NCBI GenBank assembly: GCA_028288025.1
Contig: JAQBOM010000008.1
Span: 124,001-188,000, forward strand
Direction of reading: 5' to 3'
Source of the DNA: Mucilaginibacter sp.
GTDB taxonomy: Bacteria > Bacteroidota > Bacteroidia > Sphingobacteriales > Sphingobacteriaceae
Length of the DNA stretch: 64,000 nt
Shown here one piece after another: positions 1 to 8,682 of this stretch. A program made the position numbers and the translations under genes. Under the pieces are notes generated by a model. The model was not told the origin of the DNA. It was given only the letters and a program-made list of their open reading frames with translations, and ran no database searches. Positions within the stretch are counted from its first letter, which is position 1, and every line of letters begins with the position of its first letter.

Positions 1-203
1 TCGAGCAATACTTCCGGGCGGACAACGAAAAGGCCGTCGTACAAGGGTGTTTCGGTGCTGAGGCCTACCAGTTGTATGTTGAACGCCGGCTTTTTGCCGC
101 GGTTTATTAAGGTGTGGTTTACGGTTGTAAATACCTTGTAAGCGCCTATGATACTGCTGAGTATGCATGGCCCCTGCGGGACGAGGATCGAGACGTGCTT
201 CAT
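1..203 (-). CDS. GlxA-family transcriptional regulator, N-terminal fragment (runs off left edge)
   Basis: The minus strand opens with ATG at 203 and reads 67 codons to the window edge without a stop. The peptide begins MKHVSILVPQGPCILSSIIG and continues with VNHTLINRGKKPAFNIQLVG. This resembles the DJ-1/PfpI-like N-terminal domain of GlxA-type regulators, which usually carry an AraC helix-turn-helix at the C-terminus. That second domain would lie outside the window and is not seen. It is divergent from the VOC-family gene at 487, with 283 bp between the two starts that contain a short tandem repeat. The family call is moderate because only the first fifth of a typical protein of about 320 residues is visible. 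Confidence 0.6.
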   Translation of the reverse strand, partial: MKHVSILVPQGPCILSSIIGAYKVFTTVNHTLINRGKKPAFNIQLVGLSTETPLYDGLFVVRPEVLL

Positions 204-209
204 ATTTCT

Positions 210-245
210 TTGATTACACCGATTTTTTTTTGATTACACCGATTT
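210..245. repeat. Tandem direct repeat, 20-bp period
   Basis: The 16-mer ttgattacaccgattt occurs at 210-225 and again at 230-245, joined by a T run. It starts seven bases upstream of the GlxA-type start codon. It could be a tandem operator for that regulator or simple slippage; the sequence does not decide between these. Confidence 0.5.
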
Positions 246-486
246 GTTGGAATGATTACTACCGATTAAGGTGGTTAGTTAATATAATCAAACCTACGAT
301 AAACTGTTGTCGCAATCAACCCCTAAGGTTGGCGTATTTACACGCTATTGGTGATGGGAATTGACGGTAAGTTTGTTAAGCCCCCGCCTAAATCCTTGCC
401 GTTAGGGTGAATTTTAAAAAGAATGTCCCTTGCGGGGAGATATGGAGGGGGGATTAATACTACACTAACATTAAAACCTTAAAAAA

Positions 487-870
487 ATGGACAGTTCAGT
501 AAACATCTTAAACTGGTTTGAAATATCGGTAGCCGATATTGCCCGGGCGAAAAAATTTTATGAAGCAATTTTTTCCATTAAAATGGAAGAGCAAGAAATG
601 ATGGGCATGAAAATGGCGTTTTTCCCGATGGAGAGCATGAACGGGAAGGTATCCGGCGGCCTGGTGCAGGGCCCCTACCACAAGCCCAGCGCCGACGGAA
701 CCAAAATTTACTTCAACGCCAACCCGGATATGGACGCCATCATCGCGAAAATTGAAAAAGCGGGCGGCAAGGTAACCATGCCCAAAACCAATATTGGCGA
801 CGATATCGGCTACATGGCCAACTTTATCGACACCGAAGGGAACGGGGTTGCGCTGCATTCGGGGAACTAG
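487..870 (+). CDS. VOC family protein (glyoxalase/bleomycin-resistance fold)
   Basis: This is a 127-residue cytoplasmic protein with the length and pattern of a single vicinal-oxygen-chelate domain made of two beta-alpha-beta-beta-beta modules. The first module begins NWFEISVADIARAKKFYEAI near residue 9 and the second carries GTKIYFNANPDMDAIIAKIE from about residue 71. It ends in GNGVALHSGN, the usual closing strand, where VOC enzymes often place a metal-binding or structural residue. Substrates in this superfamily vary widely (methylglyoxal adducts, catechols, antibiotics), so the reaction cannot be named. It stands alone, divergent from the GlxA-type regulator, which may control it. No signal peptide is visible. 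The start is the first ATG, preceded by an A-rich leader. Confidence 0.85.
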   Translation: MDSSVNILNWFEISVADIARAKKFYEAIFSIKMEEQEMMGMKMAFFPMESMNGKVSGGLVQGPYHKPSADGTKIYFNANPDMDAIIAKIEKAGGKVTMPKTNIGDDIGYMANFIDTEGNGVALHSGN

Positions 871-1150
871 TAGCTAGTATCAAGTATCAAGTTTCAAGAG
901 CCAGAATTTTTTTGGTTCATTGGTTCACTGGTTCATTCGTTCATTGGTGGGAGGGCGGAGTTAGAGGTTGATTTTTGGAAATCGAAATTCAAATTGGCGC
1001 GGGGCGGATGGCAGGGAGCAGTCTGCTTACAACTTTCAATCCAACTGCCAACTGAAAACTGCCCACTGAAAAATGGCGTGTTCGGGGGTGTTCGTGGGTG
1101 TTCGCGCCAGTTCGGGGTGTTCGTACCTGTTGTAAAGCGAACGCAACGAC
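871..1150. repeat. Intergenic repeats: tcaagta motif, ttcattggt motif and a TGTTCG array
   Basis: The gap between two converging genes holds three kinds of short repeat. Copies of agtatcaagt lie at about 870-899, directly after the VOC stop codon. Runs of ggttcattggttcactgg lie at about 914-948. An element at 1044-1148 begins actgccaactg, carries spaced ggtgttcg units and ends aaagcgaacgcaacg, three bases from the stop codon of the Nudix gene. The same element recurs at 38703-38791, again immediately after the stop codon of a minus-strand gene. No coding function is seen here. Confidence 0.8.
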
Positions 1151-1912
1151 CTACCAGCCGCCTTTGAAACCTTCTTTGAGGGCTGCCTGGTAATTCTCCT
1201 GGTTGAACGAGTACAGGTACGGCGCTTTATGCGCACCGCCTTTACGCTGCTGCTCCGACCGGTTCAAAATGCCAAACCCCAGCATGCGCCGCTGAAAGTT
1301 GCGGCGGTCGAGTTTTTTATCGAGGATGGTTTCGTACAGCTTTTGCAATTCGGGCATGGTGAATTCTTTTGGCATCAGGTTATAACCGATGGGCTGATAA
1401 TTCAACTGCAGGCGCAGGGTGTCAAGGGCTGTTTTTAATATCAGGGCGTGGTCGAGCTTTAATTCCGGCACATCATGCAGGTCGCGCCAGGTGCACGATA
1501 CTGATAGTTCATCGCGGGTAGGGTTTGCATCGATAAAATCGACCAGGGCGTAATATCCTATCGTTAAAAACCGGTTGGTAAACCAGTTTTGACTTGCCGG
1601 CAGCATATCTTTATACATTTCAAAATGTGCCTTTGAGCGTTCGGGGTCGCCAAATACATGAAATTGCTGCAGAAATATTTTGTCGAGCCCGGTACGTTCT
1701 TTTAATATACGGTTGGCGGCGTTTTCAATCGGCTCCTTTTTCAGCATAAAACCGCCGGGTAAATACCATTCCCCCTCGTTTTTTACTTGCAGCAGCAGTA
1801 CCTTCATAATCCCTTCATGAAAACCAAATACCACACAATCTATCGAAAAATGGGGGAGATAGTTTTCGCGGGCATTGCGGCAGTAATCAATCAGTTCTTT
1901 TTTGGTCAACAT
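1151..1912 (-). CDS. Nudix-type transcriptional regulator (NrtR-like)
   Basis: The 253-residue protein has an N-terminal Nudix-like domain (about residues 20-150) and a C-terminal winged-helix-like region with FTMPELQKLYETILDKKLDR and NFQRRMLGFGIL. This is the architecture of NrtR/AraR-type regulators, in which the Nudix fold senses a sugar-nucleotide or sugar ligand instead of hydrolysing it. The Nudix box at 54-76 is degenerate: G54 and E60 are kept, but the core normally reading REUxEExGU is R68-I-L-K-E-R-T-G-L, so two of the catalytic glutamates are lost. That supports a sensing role. It is divergent from the GH3 beta-glucosidase at 2101 across 188 bp, so that gene is the likely target. 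No clear palindromic operator was found in the gap. Confidence 0.85.
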   Translation of the reverse strand: MLTKKELIDYCRNARENYLPHFSIDCVVFGFHEGIMKVLLLQVKNEGEWYLPGGFMLKKEPIENAANRILKERTGLDKIFLQQFHVFGDPERSKAHFEMYKDMLPASQNWFTNRFLTIGYYALVDFIDANPTRDELSVSCTWRDLHDVPELKLDHALILKTALDTLRLQLNYQPIGYNLMPKEFTMPELQKLYETILDKKLDRRNFQRRMLGFGILNRSEQQRKGGAHKAPYLYSFNQENYQAALKEGFKGGW

Positions 1913-2100
1913 TTGTGCTATTCTACAAAATAACTTTGATTATTTAAATTATAATATTACAATTGTGTCATTAATACACTTTGATTTCATCGTATTAACC
2001 AATTATTTCGACACTTTTATTTTTTATTTAAACGGGGAAAAGCTTTGTTCTTTTCCATTAATTTGTATCCACCAATTTCTAAAACGAAATCTATCTCAAA

Positions 2101-4404
2101 ATGAAAAAATGCTTTTCAATTCTTAAAGCTGTGCTGCTTTCAGCTTTCGTCATATCATCATATTCTGCTTCGGCGCAAACCCATGCCGGCGATGCTAAAA
2201 TGAATGCCTTTGTTAGTAATTTAATGAGCAAAATGACACTGGACGAAAAAATAGGCCAGTTAAATTTGGTAACCGCAGGCGGACAAAGCAAAACAGGCTC
2301 GGTTGTAAACGAAGGTGTTGAAGGAAAAATTAAAAGCGGCGCAATAGGCGGCATATTTGGTATTTACGGAACTAAATACATTGGTACAGCGCAGGATCTG
2401 GCTGTAAAAAATTCCAGGCTGCACATCCCGTTGATCTTCGGATTGGATGTGATACACGGGCACCGTACCATTTTCCCGATTCCGCTGGGCATGTCGGCGA
2501 GCTGGGATATGGGCCTGATCGAAAAATCTGCGCGCATTGCGGCAGAGGAAGCTACGGCCGAAGGAATCAACTGGGTATTTTCGCCAATGGTTGACATTGC
2601 CCGCGACGCGAGATGGGGGAGGATATCCGAAGGATCGGGTGAGGATCCCTGGCTTGGCTCGCAGGTGGCAAAGGCAATGGTGCACGGCTACCAGGGCAGC
2701 AATATGAAAAATGCCGATGCAGTTATGGCCTGTGTAAAGCATTTTGCCCTGTACGGCGGCGCCGAGGCCGGCCGCGAATACAATACCGTTGATATGAGCC
2801 TGATAAAAATGTACCAGGATTACCTGCCGCCCTATAAAGCTGCAGTTGATGCCGGTGCTGGCAGCTTTATGAGCTCGTTTAATACTGTAAATGGCGTTCC
2901 GGCCACAGCTAATCAATGGCTGTTAACCGATCTATTGCGCAAACAATGGGGTTTTAAAGGTTTCGTTGTTTCCGATTATACTGCGGTAAATGAATTAAGC
3001 AGCCACGGGCTGGGCGATCTGCAACAAGTTTCGGCACTGGCATTAAAAGCCGGGCTGGACATGGATATGGTAGGAGAGGGCTTTTTAACAACGCTGAAAA
3101 AATCGTTAAAAGAAGGAAAAGTTACACAGGCCGAGATCGACCTGGCCTGCCGCCGTGTGCTGGAGGCCAAATATAAGCTGGGATTGTTTGATAACCCGAA
3201 TAAATCAATAAATGCGGACAGGGAAAAACGCGATGAACTAACTGACGACAACCGCAAATTTGCCCGGCAGATTGCTGAACACTCATTTGTATTATTAAAA
3301 AACCAGGGGCAAACTTTACCGCTAAAAAAATCCGGTACGATTGCGCTGGTTGGTCCGCTTGCTGATAACCATTTGGAAATGCTTGGCACATGGGTAATAG
3401 CGGGTGACCCGAATAAATCGGTGAGTGTAAAAGAAGGGATAAGAAATGTAGCCGGTGATAACGTGAAGGTATTATATGCAAGAGGTTCAAATATTACTGA
3501 CGACTCGCTTTTAAGTTCGAGATCGTACTTTTTCGGGCAAAAGCAACCAATGGATGGTCGTGCGCCGCAGGTCATGATCGACGAAGCGGTTGAAACAGCC
3601 AAAAAAGCGGACGTTATTGTGGCGGTTGTGGGCGAGTCGGCGAATATGTCGGGTGAATCTTCAAGCCGGTCGGATATCAATATTCCTGAAAGTCAGCGGG
3701 ACTTACTAAAGGCCCTTGCTAAAACAGGCAAGCCTTTAGTTATCGTGTTATTTAACGGAAGGCCGCTCACGCTGACCTGGGAAGATAAGCATGCCAGCGC
3801 CATACTGGATGCCTGGGCGCCGGGTACAGAAGCCGGCAATGCCATTGCGGATGTGCTTTTCGGGAATTATAACCCGGCCGGGAAAATTACAGCCACGTTT
3901 CCGAGAAGCGTGGGCCAGATACCTATATATTACAACCACAAAAACACAGGCCGCCCTTTTGATGGAAATGGCCCGGCTAAGTTCAAATCAGATTATATCG
4001 ATATATCAAACGACCCGCTTTACCCTTTCGGATACGGATTGAGCTATACAACATTTAACTACAGCGGGGTTAAGCTGAATAAGACAAGTCTTAAAGGTAA
4101 TGAAACGCTTACTGCAAGTGTTACCGTAACCAACACCGGCAAATATGCCGGCGAGGAAGTGGTTCAATTGTACATCAGCGATCCGGTTGCAAGTATTAGT
4201 CGTTCGGTTAAGGAATTAAAGAACTATCAAAAAATAAGCCTGCAGCCGGGCGAGAAAAAGGAAGTAGTATTTAATATCACGACAAACGATCTCAAGTTCT
4301 ATGACAACCAACTCAAATACGACTGGGAGGCCGGTAAATTTATTGTGCAGATCGGCACCAATTCAAGTGATATCCATGTGGCCTCTGTTCAGTGGGATAA
4401 ATAA
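2101..4404 (+). CDS. bglX: GH3 beta-glucosidase
   Basis: The 767-residue exported enzyme matches the three-part layout of periplasmic BglX: a signal peptide ending near SASAQ (residue 26), a GH3 N-terminal barrel (about 35-360), a GH3 C-terminal domain (about 395-620) and a fibronectin-III-like domain (about 675-745). The barrel carries KHFALYGG at 213-220 and FKGFVVSDYTAV, in which D292 is the expected nucleophile. GH3 enzymes of this type release glucose from the non-reducing end of beta-linked oligosaccharides. The gene follows a divergent Nudix regulator, suggesting induction by a beta-glucoside-derived ligand. A strong hairpin terminator lies about 95 bp downstream, so it is probably monocistronic. 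The start is the ATG giving the signal peptide MKKCFSILKAVLLSAF. Confidence 0.95.
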   Translation: MKKCFSILKAVLLSAFVISSYSASAQTHAGDAKMNAFVSNLMSKMTLDEKIGQLNLVTAGGQSKTGSVVNEGVEGKIKSGAIGGIFGIYGTKYIGTAQDLAVKNSRLHIPLIFGLDVIHGHRTIFPIPLGMSASWDMGLIEKSARIAAEEATAEGINWVFSPMVDIARDARWGRISEGSGEDPWLGSQVAKAMVHGYQGSNMKNADAVMACVKHFALYGGAEAGREYNTVDMSLIKMYQDYLPPYKAAVDAGAGSFMSSFNTVNGVPATANQWLLTDLLRKQWGFKGFVVSDYTAVNELSSHGLGDLQQVSALALKAGLDMDMVGEGFLTTLKKSLKEGKVTQAEIDLACRRVLEAKYKLGLFDNPNKSINADREKRDELTDDNRKFARQIAEHSFVLLKNQGQTLPLKKSGTIALVGPLADNHLEMLGTWVIAGDPNKSVSVKEGIRNVAGDNVKVLYARGSNITDDSLLSSRSYFFGQKQPMDGRAPQVMIDEAVETAKKADVIVAVVGESANMSGESSSRSDINIPESQRDLLKALAKTGKPLVIVLFNGRPLTLTWEDKHASAILDAWAPGTEAGNAIADVLFGNYNPAGKITATFPRSVGQIPIYYNHKNTGRPFDGNGPAKFKSDYIDISNDPLYPFGYGLSYTTFNYSGVKLNKTSLKGNETLTASVTVTNTGKYAGEEVVQLYISDPVASISRSVKELKNYQKISLQPGEKKEVVFNITTNDLKFYDNQLKYDWEAGKFIVQIGTNSSDIHVASVQWDK

Positions 4405-4498
4405 ATGCTTCCGGTGGAGTGATGATCTTATTCGCTGACCGCACGTACCGTTATTTACGGAGCATATCCAAATTTGTAAGTGAAAATTAAACGCAGTA

Positions 4499-4545
4499 AT
4501 CGCGAACTATGCATAACAGCAGTGCACAGTTCGCGATTTTTATTT
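4499..4545 (+). terminator. Rho-independent terminator after bglX
   Basis: A perfect 10-bp inverted repeat (atcgcgaact / agttcgcgat, arms 4499-4508 and 4528-4537) is followed at once by ttttattttc. The orientation fits the end of the bglX transcript. Confidence 0.8.
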
Positions 4546-5374
4546 TCAGCATAGCTCCCCAAGCGGTATCATAACAGATATTAACAAACTGTTCAGAGTT
4601 ATCACTTAGAGTGGTAAACTGTAAACAAGGAAAAATAGGTTGTGTGGCAGTCGTTAATATGCCGTTGTCGATACATATCCTCATTTAATTATCCGAAGTG
4701 ATTTTTTAAGAACTTTAAAAAGTTTTTAATTATTTATTGCCAACAACCAGTAAGATTTTAACATCGCGGATTGGTACAGGTCCGAAACGATTGGAAGAAC
4801 AAGCTGCAATTAAAAAACAAAAAGAGAAATTCAGTTTTCGTCCAGAATTGGCGTACAAAGCGGCTTTTAAATCAATCGTTTGCTTGTATAACAACAATAT
4901 TACATTGCTATTTTATTAATAATGCCTACAGTTGATTAACAAATTGTTAAATAAAAATTGTTAAACTATAAAATTTGTACAATAAATGGCAGGTAAAATA
5001 ATTAATTTGTAATTCTTATAAACTTACTTGTGTAAACAGTACACACTTTTTACATTAGTATCAGTACCAATATAATTTTTTGTTCTGTCAAGAAATTAAT
5101 ACAAACCTGAGAATATTATAACATTTATTGAGCCGGCATCTTCATTGTGGAGATTGTCAGAAAAATGTGGACTTGAATAAGTTTTTTAATTTGTTATTGC
5201 GAAATACATGATAAAACTTTTACATTTTTTTCTTTTTCAATCTTCCGTTTTTACAGGCCATCTGCATGGGGCCATTTTTAAGTCGTTCCAGGCCCGGCCG
5301 GTTCCGGATCCATAATAATATCCATTGACTAACAAGCTTAAATCAAATAAATTAATCAACTAAATCTCAATCTC
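4546..5374. other. Long AT-rich intergenic region upstream of the SusC gene
   Basis: About 830 bases separate the bglX terminator from the SusC start. The region is AT-rich and holds only weak open frames, such as a TTG-started 60-codon frame at 4737-4919 with no recognisable protein character. It contains a short dyad, gtgtaaacagtacacac near 5032, and several ttaatttg boxes that differ by one base from the Bacteroidota -7 motif. It probably holds the susCD promoter and leader, but the exact site is not identifiable by eye. Confidence 0.5.
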
Positions 5375-8300
5375 ATGTTTAAAAGTTTACTCCTAAAGGG
5401 AAGAACATTATGCCTGCTGTTATGCTGCATGATTTCTTCATTGGTAGTTACCGCCCAAACAAGGCACACAGGTAAGGTCATCAGCAGTGATGATAAATTA
5501 CCGGTTGTCGGTGCATCCGTAAGGATAAAAGGCACCAATACGGGCGCGGTAACGGACGTTAACGGCAATTTTAGCATTAACGTAAATCCCGGCGCTGTAC
5601 TTGTAGTAAGTTACATCGGTTATCAATCAACCGAGGTCACAGTACAAGGCAATAACTTTATCAATGTTTCGCTTCAGCCTGCCAACAGCACGCTGAACGA
5701 AGTAGTTGTAACAGGTTATACCTCGCAGCGGAAAAAGGATATATCCGGCGCCGTATCGGTGGTGGATGTAACTGATGCTAAAAAGATTCCGGCAACCAGT
5801 TCCGAGCAAATATTGCAGGGCCAGGCGCCGGGTGTTACCGTTATCAACTCAGGTGCGCCGGGCGCACCAAGCACCGTGTTTATACGCGGTATCGCTAACT
5901 TTGGTAACACAACCCCTTTGTATGTGATCGATGGCGTTCAAACAAGCGACATGTCGCAGGTTAACCCGAACGACATTGAAAGTATCAGCGTGTTAAAGGA
6001 TGCTGGATCCGCGGCAATCTACGGTATAGCAGGCGGTAACGGCGTAATCGTGGTTACCACCAAAAAAGGTAAGGCTGGTAAATCAACCATTAGCTATGAC
6101 GGCTTTTATGGAACACAGCAGCCGTTAAGCGGAAACGTATGGCACCTGATGAACCCCTCGCAGCAATCGACGTTAGCATTTATGGCGGGCGATGGGGCTA
6201 CTGAAAATTTATATAAGCCCAGTGGCGGTGCCGGTACGGTCCCAATCTATGGCTATCACGGCACGACAGCTGTGCCTGTTTTTGGTAGCGCTGGTGTAAC
6301 TAACGACCCTAACGTTCTACAGTATTATAAGTTCGATCCGAACAATCCAAATAACGACTTCCTGATCCAAAAATTCGCCACAGGCGCCGGTACCGACTGG
6401 TTCCATTCGGTATTTAAGGCTGCTCCCGAGCAGATGCATACCATAACAGGGAGTGGCGGTAACGATAAAAGCACTTACTTATTTGCTTTAAACTATTTAA
6501 ACCAGCAGGGTACTTTGCTTAACAACTACGAAAAAAGGTACCAGGCGCGCGTAAATACAACAACTAGCACACTAAATAATCATCTGCGTTTTGGTGAAAG
6601 CGGTTTTGTGACCTACAGCGAAAATAATGGTGGTTATAATGGTACGCAGCAGCAGGAAGGCGGCCCAATAGCCTATACCTACCGCGAAATGCCGATCATA
6701 CCGGTATTTGATATCGCCGGTAATTATGGCGGCGGTTACGACGGCCCAACCGGCGAGCCGCTGGGTAACGGTAGCAACCCGTATGCTTCTCTTGCCCGGA
6801 ATGCAACTAATAACGCACATTTTGTAAGAGTAGAAGGCAACATATTCGTAGAAGCCGATATTGCTAAGTATTTTACTGTGCGCACCAGCATTGGCGGTAA
6901 CTTGTATAACCAGTACTACTGGAACATAAGTTATACACCTTATGAAAATTATGAAAGCCATGCTAACTCGAACGGCGCCAGCGAGAACGAGCAGATGAGC
7001 AGTAATTATAACTGGACCAATACCATCCAATACAAAGAGACTTTTGGCAAGCACAACATATCAATATTAGGCGGCTATGAACAGCGGGAATTTCATGGAA
7101 GGCAATTTGGCGCTTCTAACGCGAATTATTTCTCACTCGATCCCAACTATGTACAGCTTGGCGGGGGGACTGTTGTATCTAACCCGTACAGCAATATTTA
7201 CCAGCCAACTGCAATAGAGTCGTTTTTCGGCAGGTTAGATTATACCTATAACGACAAATATATATTAGGCGCTACCATACGTCGTGACGGATCGTCCCTG
7301 TTCTATCCGGGCCACCAGTGGGGTACATTCCCTGCTGTGTCGCTCGCGTGGCGCATTTCGCAAGAGAGTTTCCTGAAAGGGACTACCTGGCTGAATGACC
7401 TGAAGATACGCGGAAGCTATGGTGAGGCGGGTAACAACAAAAACATTGGTGGCGGCAACGCGTTCTCGAGTTACGGTTCAAGCGCCAGCCAAACTTATTA
7501 TGGTATTACCGGCAGCAACAACTCGATAACACAAGGCTTCGCTGTTAGCCAGATCGGTAACCCGAATGTTACATGGGAAGTAGACAAGATCACGAATGTC
7601 GGCTTTGATGTTTCATTATTCAACCATTTGGACGTGAGCGCCGACTGGTATAAAAAAGCTGTCAGCGGCTTATTGTTCGGATTACCGCTTCCGGCAACAG
7701 TTGGCGGTGGGGGTACCCCATCGGTGAATGTCGGCGACATTCAAAATACCGGTTTGGATATATCTGCCACTTATCATGACAGAATAACCAAAGACTTTTC
7801 GTTTAGTATCGGCGCAAATATTACAACATATAAAAACCTGATCACCAAGGAGAGCAATACATCAAACTATTTTGATACCGGCGCTTCACGTGACAACGCG
7901 ATCGTAAGGGACCAGGTTGGGCATCCGATAGGCGAGTTTTTCGGATATATCACGCAAGGTATCTATCAAAACCCGGCACAAGTGGCAAGCCTGCCGGGTT
8001 ATGCGGGTGCTATACCAGGTTCATTTATTTACAAGGATGTTGACGGCGACGGTAAGATCACGCCAAACGACCGTACCTTTATGGGAAACCCGAACCCTAC
8101 CTTTACCTACGGTGTAAACGTAAATGCATCGTATAAGGCATTTGATTTCAGCATGGTGCTGTACGGGTCACAGGGTAATAAAGATTTTAATTACGTAAAA
8201 TACTGGACCAACTTTTATAGTACTTTCCAGGGCGGTAAGGACATAGCGTTATTTAATAATTCCGCTATTACAAACAATTTGGCTAGCCCTAAGGATGGTA

Positions 8301-8659
8301 CCATTACAAACCCCGGTGCTACTTTGCCGGGGGCGTTTGTTACCCAGGCTTTGGGATCAAGCACAGTAAGCTCATTCTATGTTGAGGATGGATCGTTCTT
8401 AAAATGCCGGGTGGCACAAATAGGTTATACGTTTGACCCCGTTATGTTAAAGAGAATCGGTATTGATAAAGTGCATGTTTATTTACAGGGTACTAACTTG
8501 TTCACCATTACCAAATACACCGGTTTAGACCCGGAACTGGTACCTTCACTTACTAACCAGGGAACCGGCTCAAGGGCCAGCGCCGCTTTTGGTATTGACT
8601 ATGGTGCTTATCCAAATAACCAGAAACAATACATTATAGGTGTTAATTTATCATTTTAA
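5375..8659 (+). CDS. SusC/RagA-family TonB-dependent outer-membrane receptor
   Basis: This 1094-residue protein is a typical SusC. It has a signal peptide ending near VVTAQ (residue 28), a carboxypeptidase-D-like regulatory domain (about 30-105), the SusC signature LNEVVVTGY at 107-115, a TonB plug with FIRGIANFGNTTPLYVIDGV and ISVLKDAGSAAIYG (about 160-225), and a long beta-barrel ending in the aromatic-rich QYIIGVNLSF. SusC proteins import oligosaccharides through the outer membrane using TonB energy, with a SusD lipoprotein as lid. The partner SusD gene follows after 23 bp. No anti-sigma or hybrid two-component gene adjoins it, and no glycoside hydrolase lies in the same transcription unit, so the glycan cannot be inferred. 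Confidence 0.96.
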   Translation: MFKSLLLKGRTLCLLLCCMISSLVVTAQTRHTGKVISSDDKLPVVGASVRIKGTNTGAVTDVNGNFSINVNPGAVLVVSYIGYQSTEVTVQGNNFINVSLQPANSTLNEVVVTGYTSQRKKDISGAVSVVDVTDAKKIPATSSEQILQGQAPGVTVINSGAPGAPSTVFIRGIANFGNTTPLYVIDGVQTSDMSQVNPNDIESISVLKDAGSAAIYGIAGGNGVIVVTTKKGKAGKSTISYDGFYGTQQPLSGNVWHLMNPSQQSTLAFMAGDGATENLYKPSGGAGTVPIYGYHGTTAVPVFGSAGVTNDPNVLQYYKFDPNNPNNDFLIQKFATGAGTDWFHSVFKAAPEQMHTITGSGGNDKSTYLFALNYLNQQGTLLNNYEKRYQARVNTTTSTLNNHLRFGESGFVTYSENNGGYNGTQQQEGGPIAYTYREMPIIPVFDIAGNYGGGYDGPTGEPLGNGSNPYASLARNATNNAHFVRVEGNIFVEADIAKYFTVRTSIGGNLYNQYYWNISYTPYENYESHANSNGASENEQMSSNYNWTNTIQYKETFGKHNISILGGYEQREFHGRQFGASNANYFSLDPNYVQLGGGTVVSNPYSNIYQPTAIESFFGRLDYTYNDKYILGATIRRDGSSLFYPGHQWGTFPAVSLAWRISQESFLKGTTWLNDLKIRGSYGEAGNNKNIGGGNAFSSYGSSASQTYYGITGSNNSITQGFAVSQIGNPNVTWEVDKITNVGFDVSLFNHLDVSADWYKKAVSGLLFGLPLPATVGGGGTPSVNVGDIQNTGLDISATYHDRITKDFSFSIGANITTYKNLITKESNTSNYFDTGASRDNAIVRDQVGHPIGEFFGYITQGIYQNPAQVASLPGYAGAIPGSFIYKDVDGDGKITPNDRTFMGNPNPTFTYGVNVNASYKAFDFSMVLYGSQGNKDFNYVKYWTNFYSTFQGGKDIALFNNSAITNNLASPKDGTITNPGATLPGAFVTQALGSSTVSSFYVEDGSFLKCRVAQIGYTFDPVMLKRIGIDKVHVYLQGTNLFTITKYTGLDPELVPSLTNQGTGSRASAAFGIDYGAYPNNQKQYIIGVNLSF

Positions 8660-8682
8660 TAAAATATAAAAAATTTAGAGTT

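Noticed and set aside
4737..4919. TTG-started 60-codon frame in the gap before the SusC gene
   Set aside because: The composition is lysine- and asparagine-rich, as expected of AT-rich random DNA, and no ribosome site or family character is visible.
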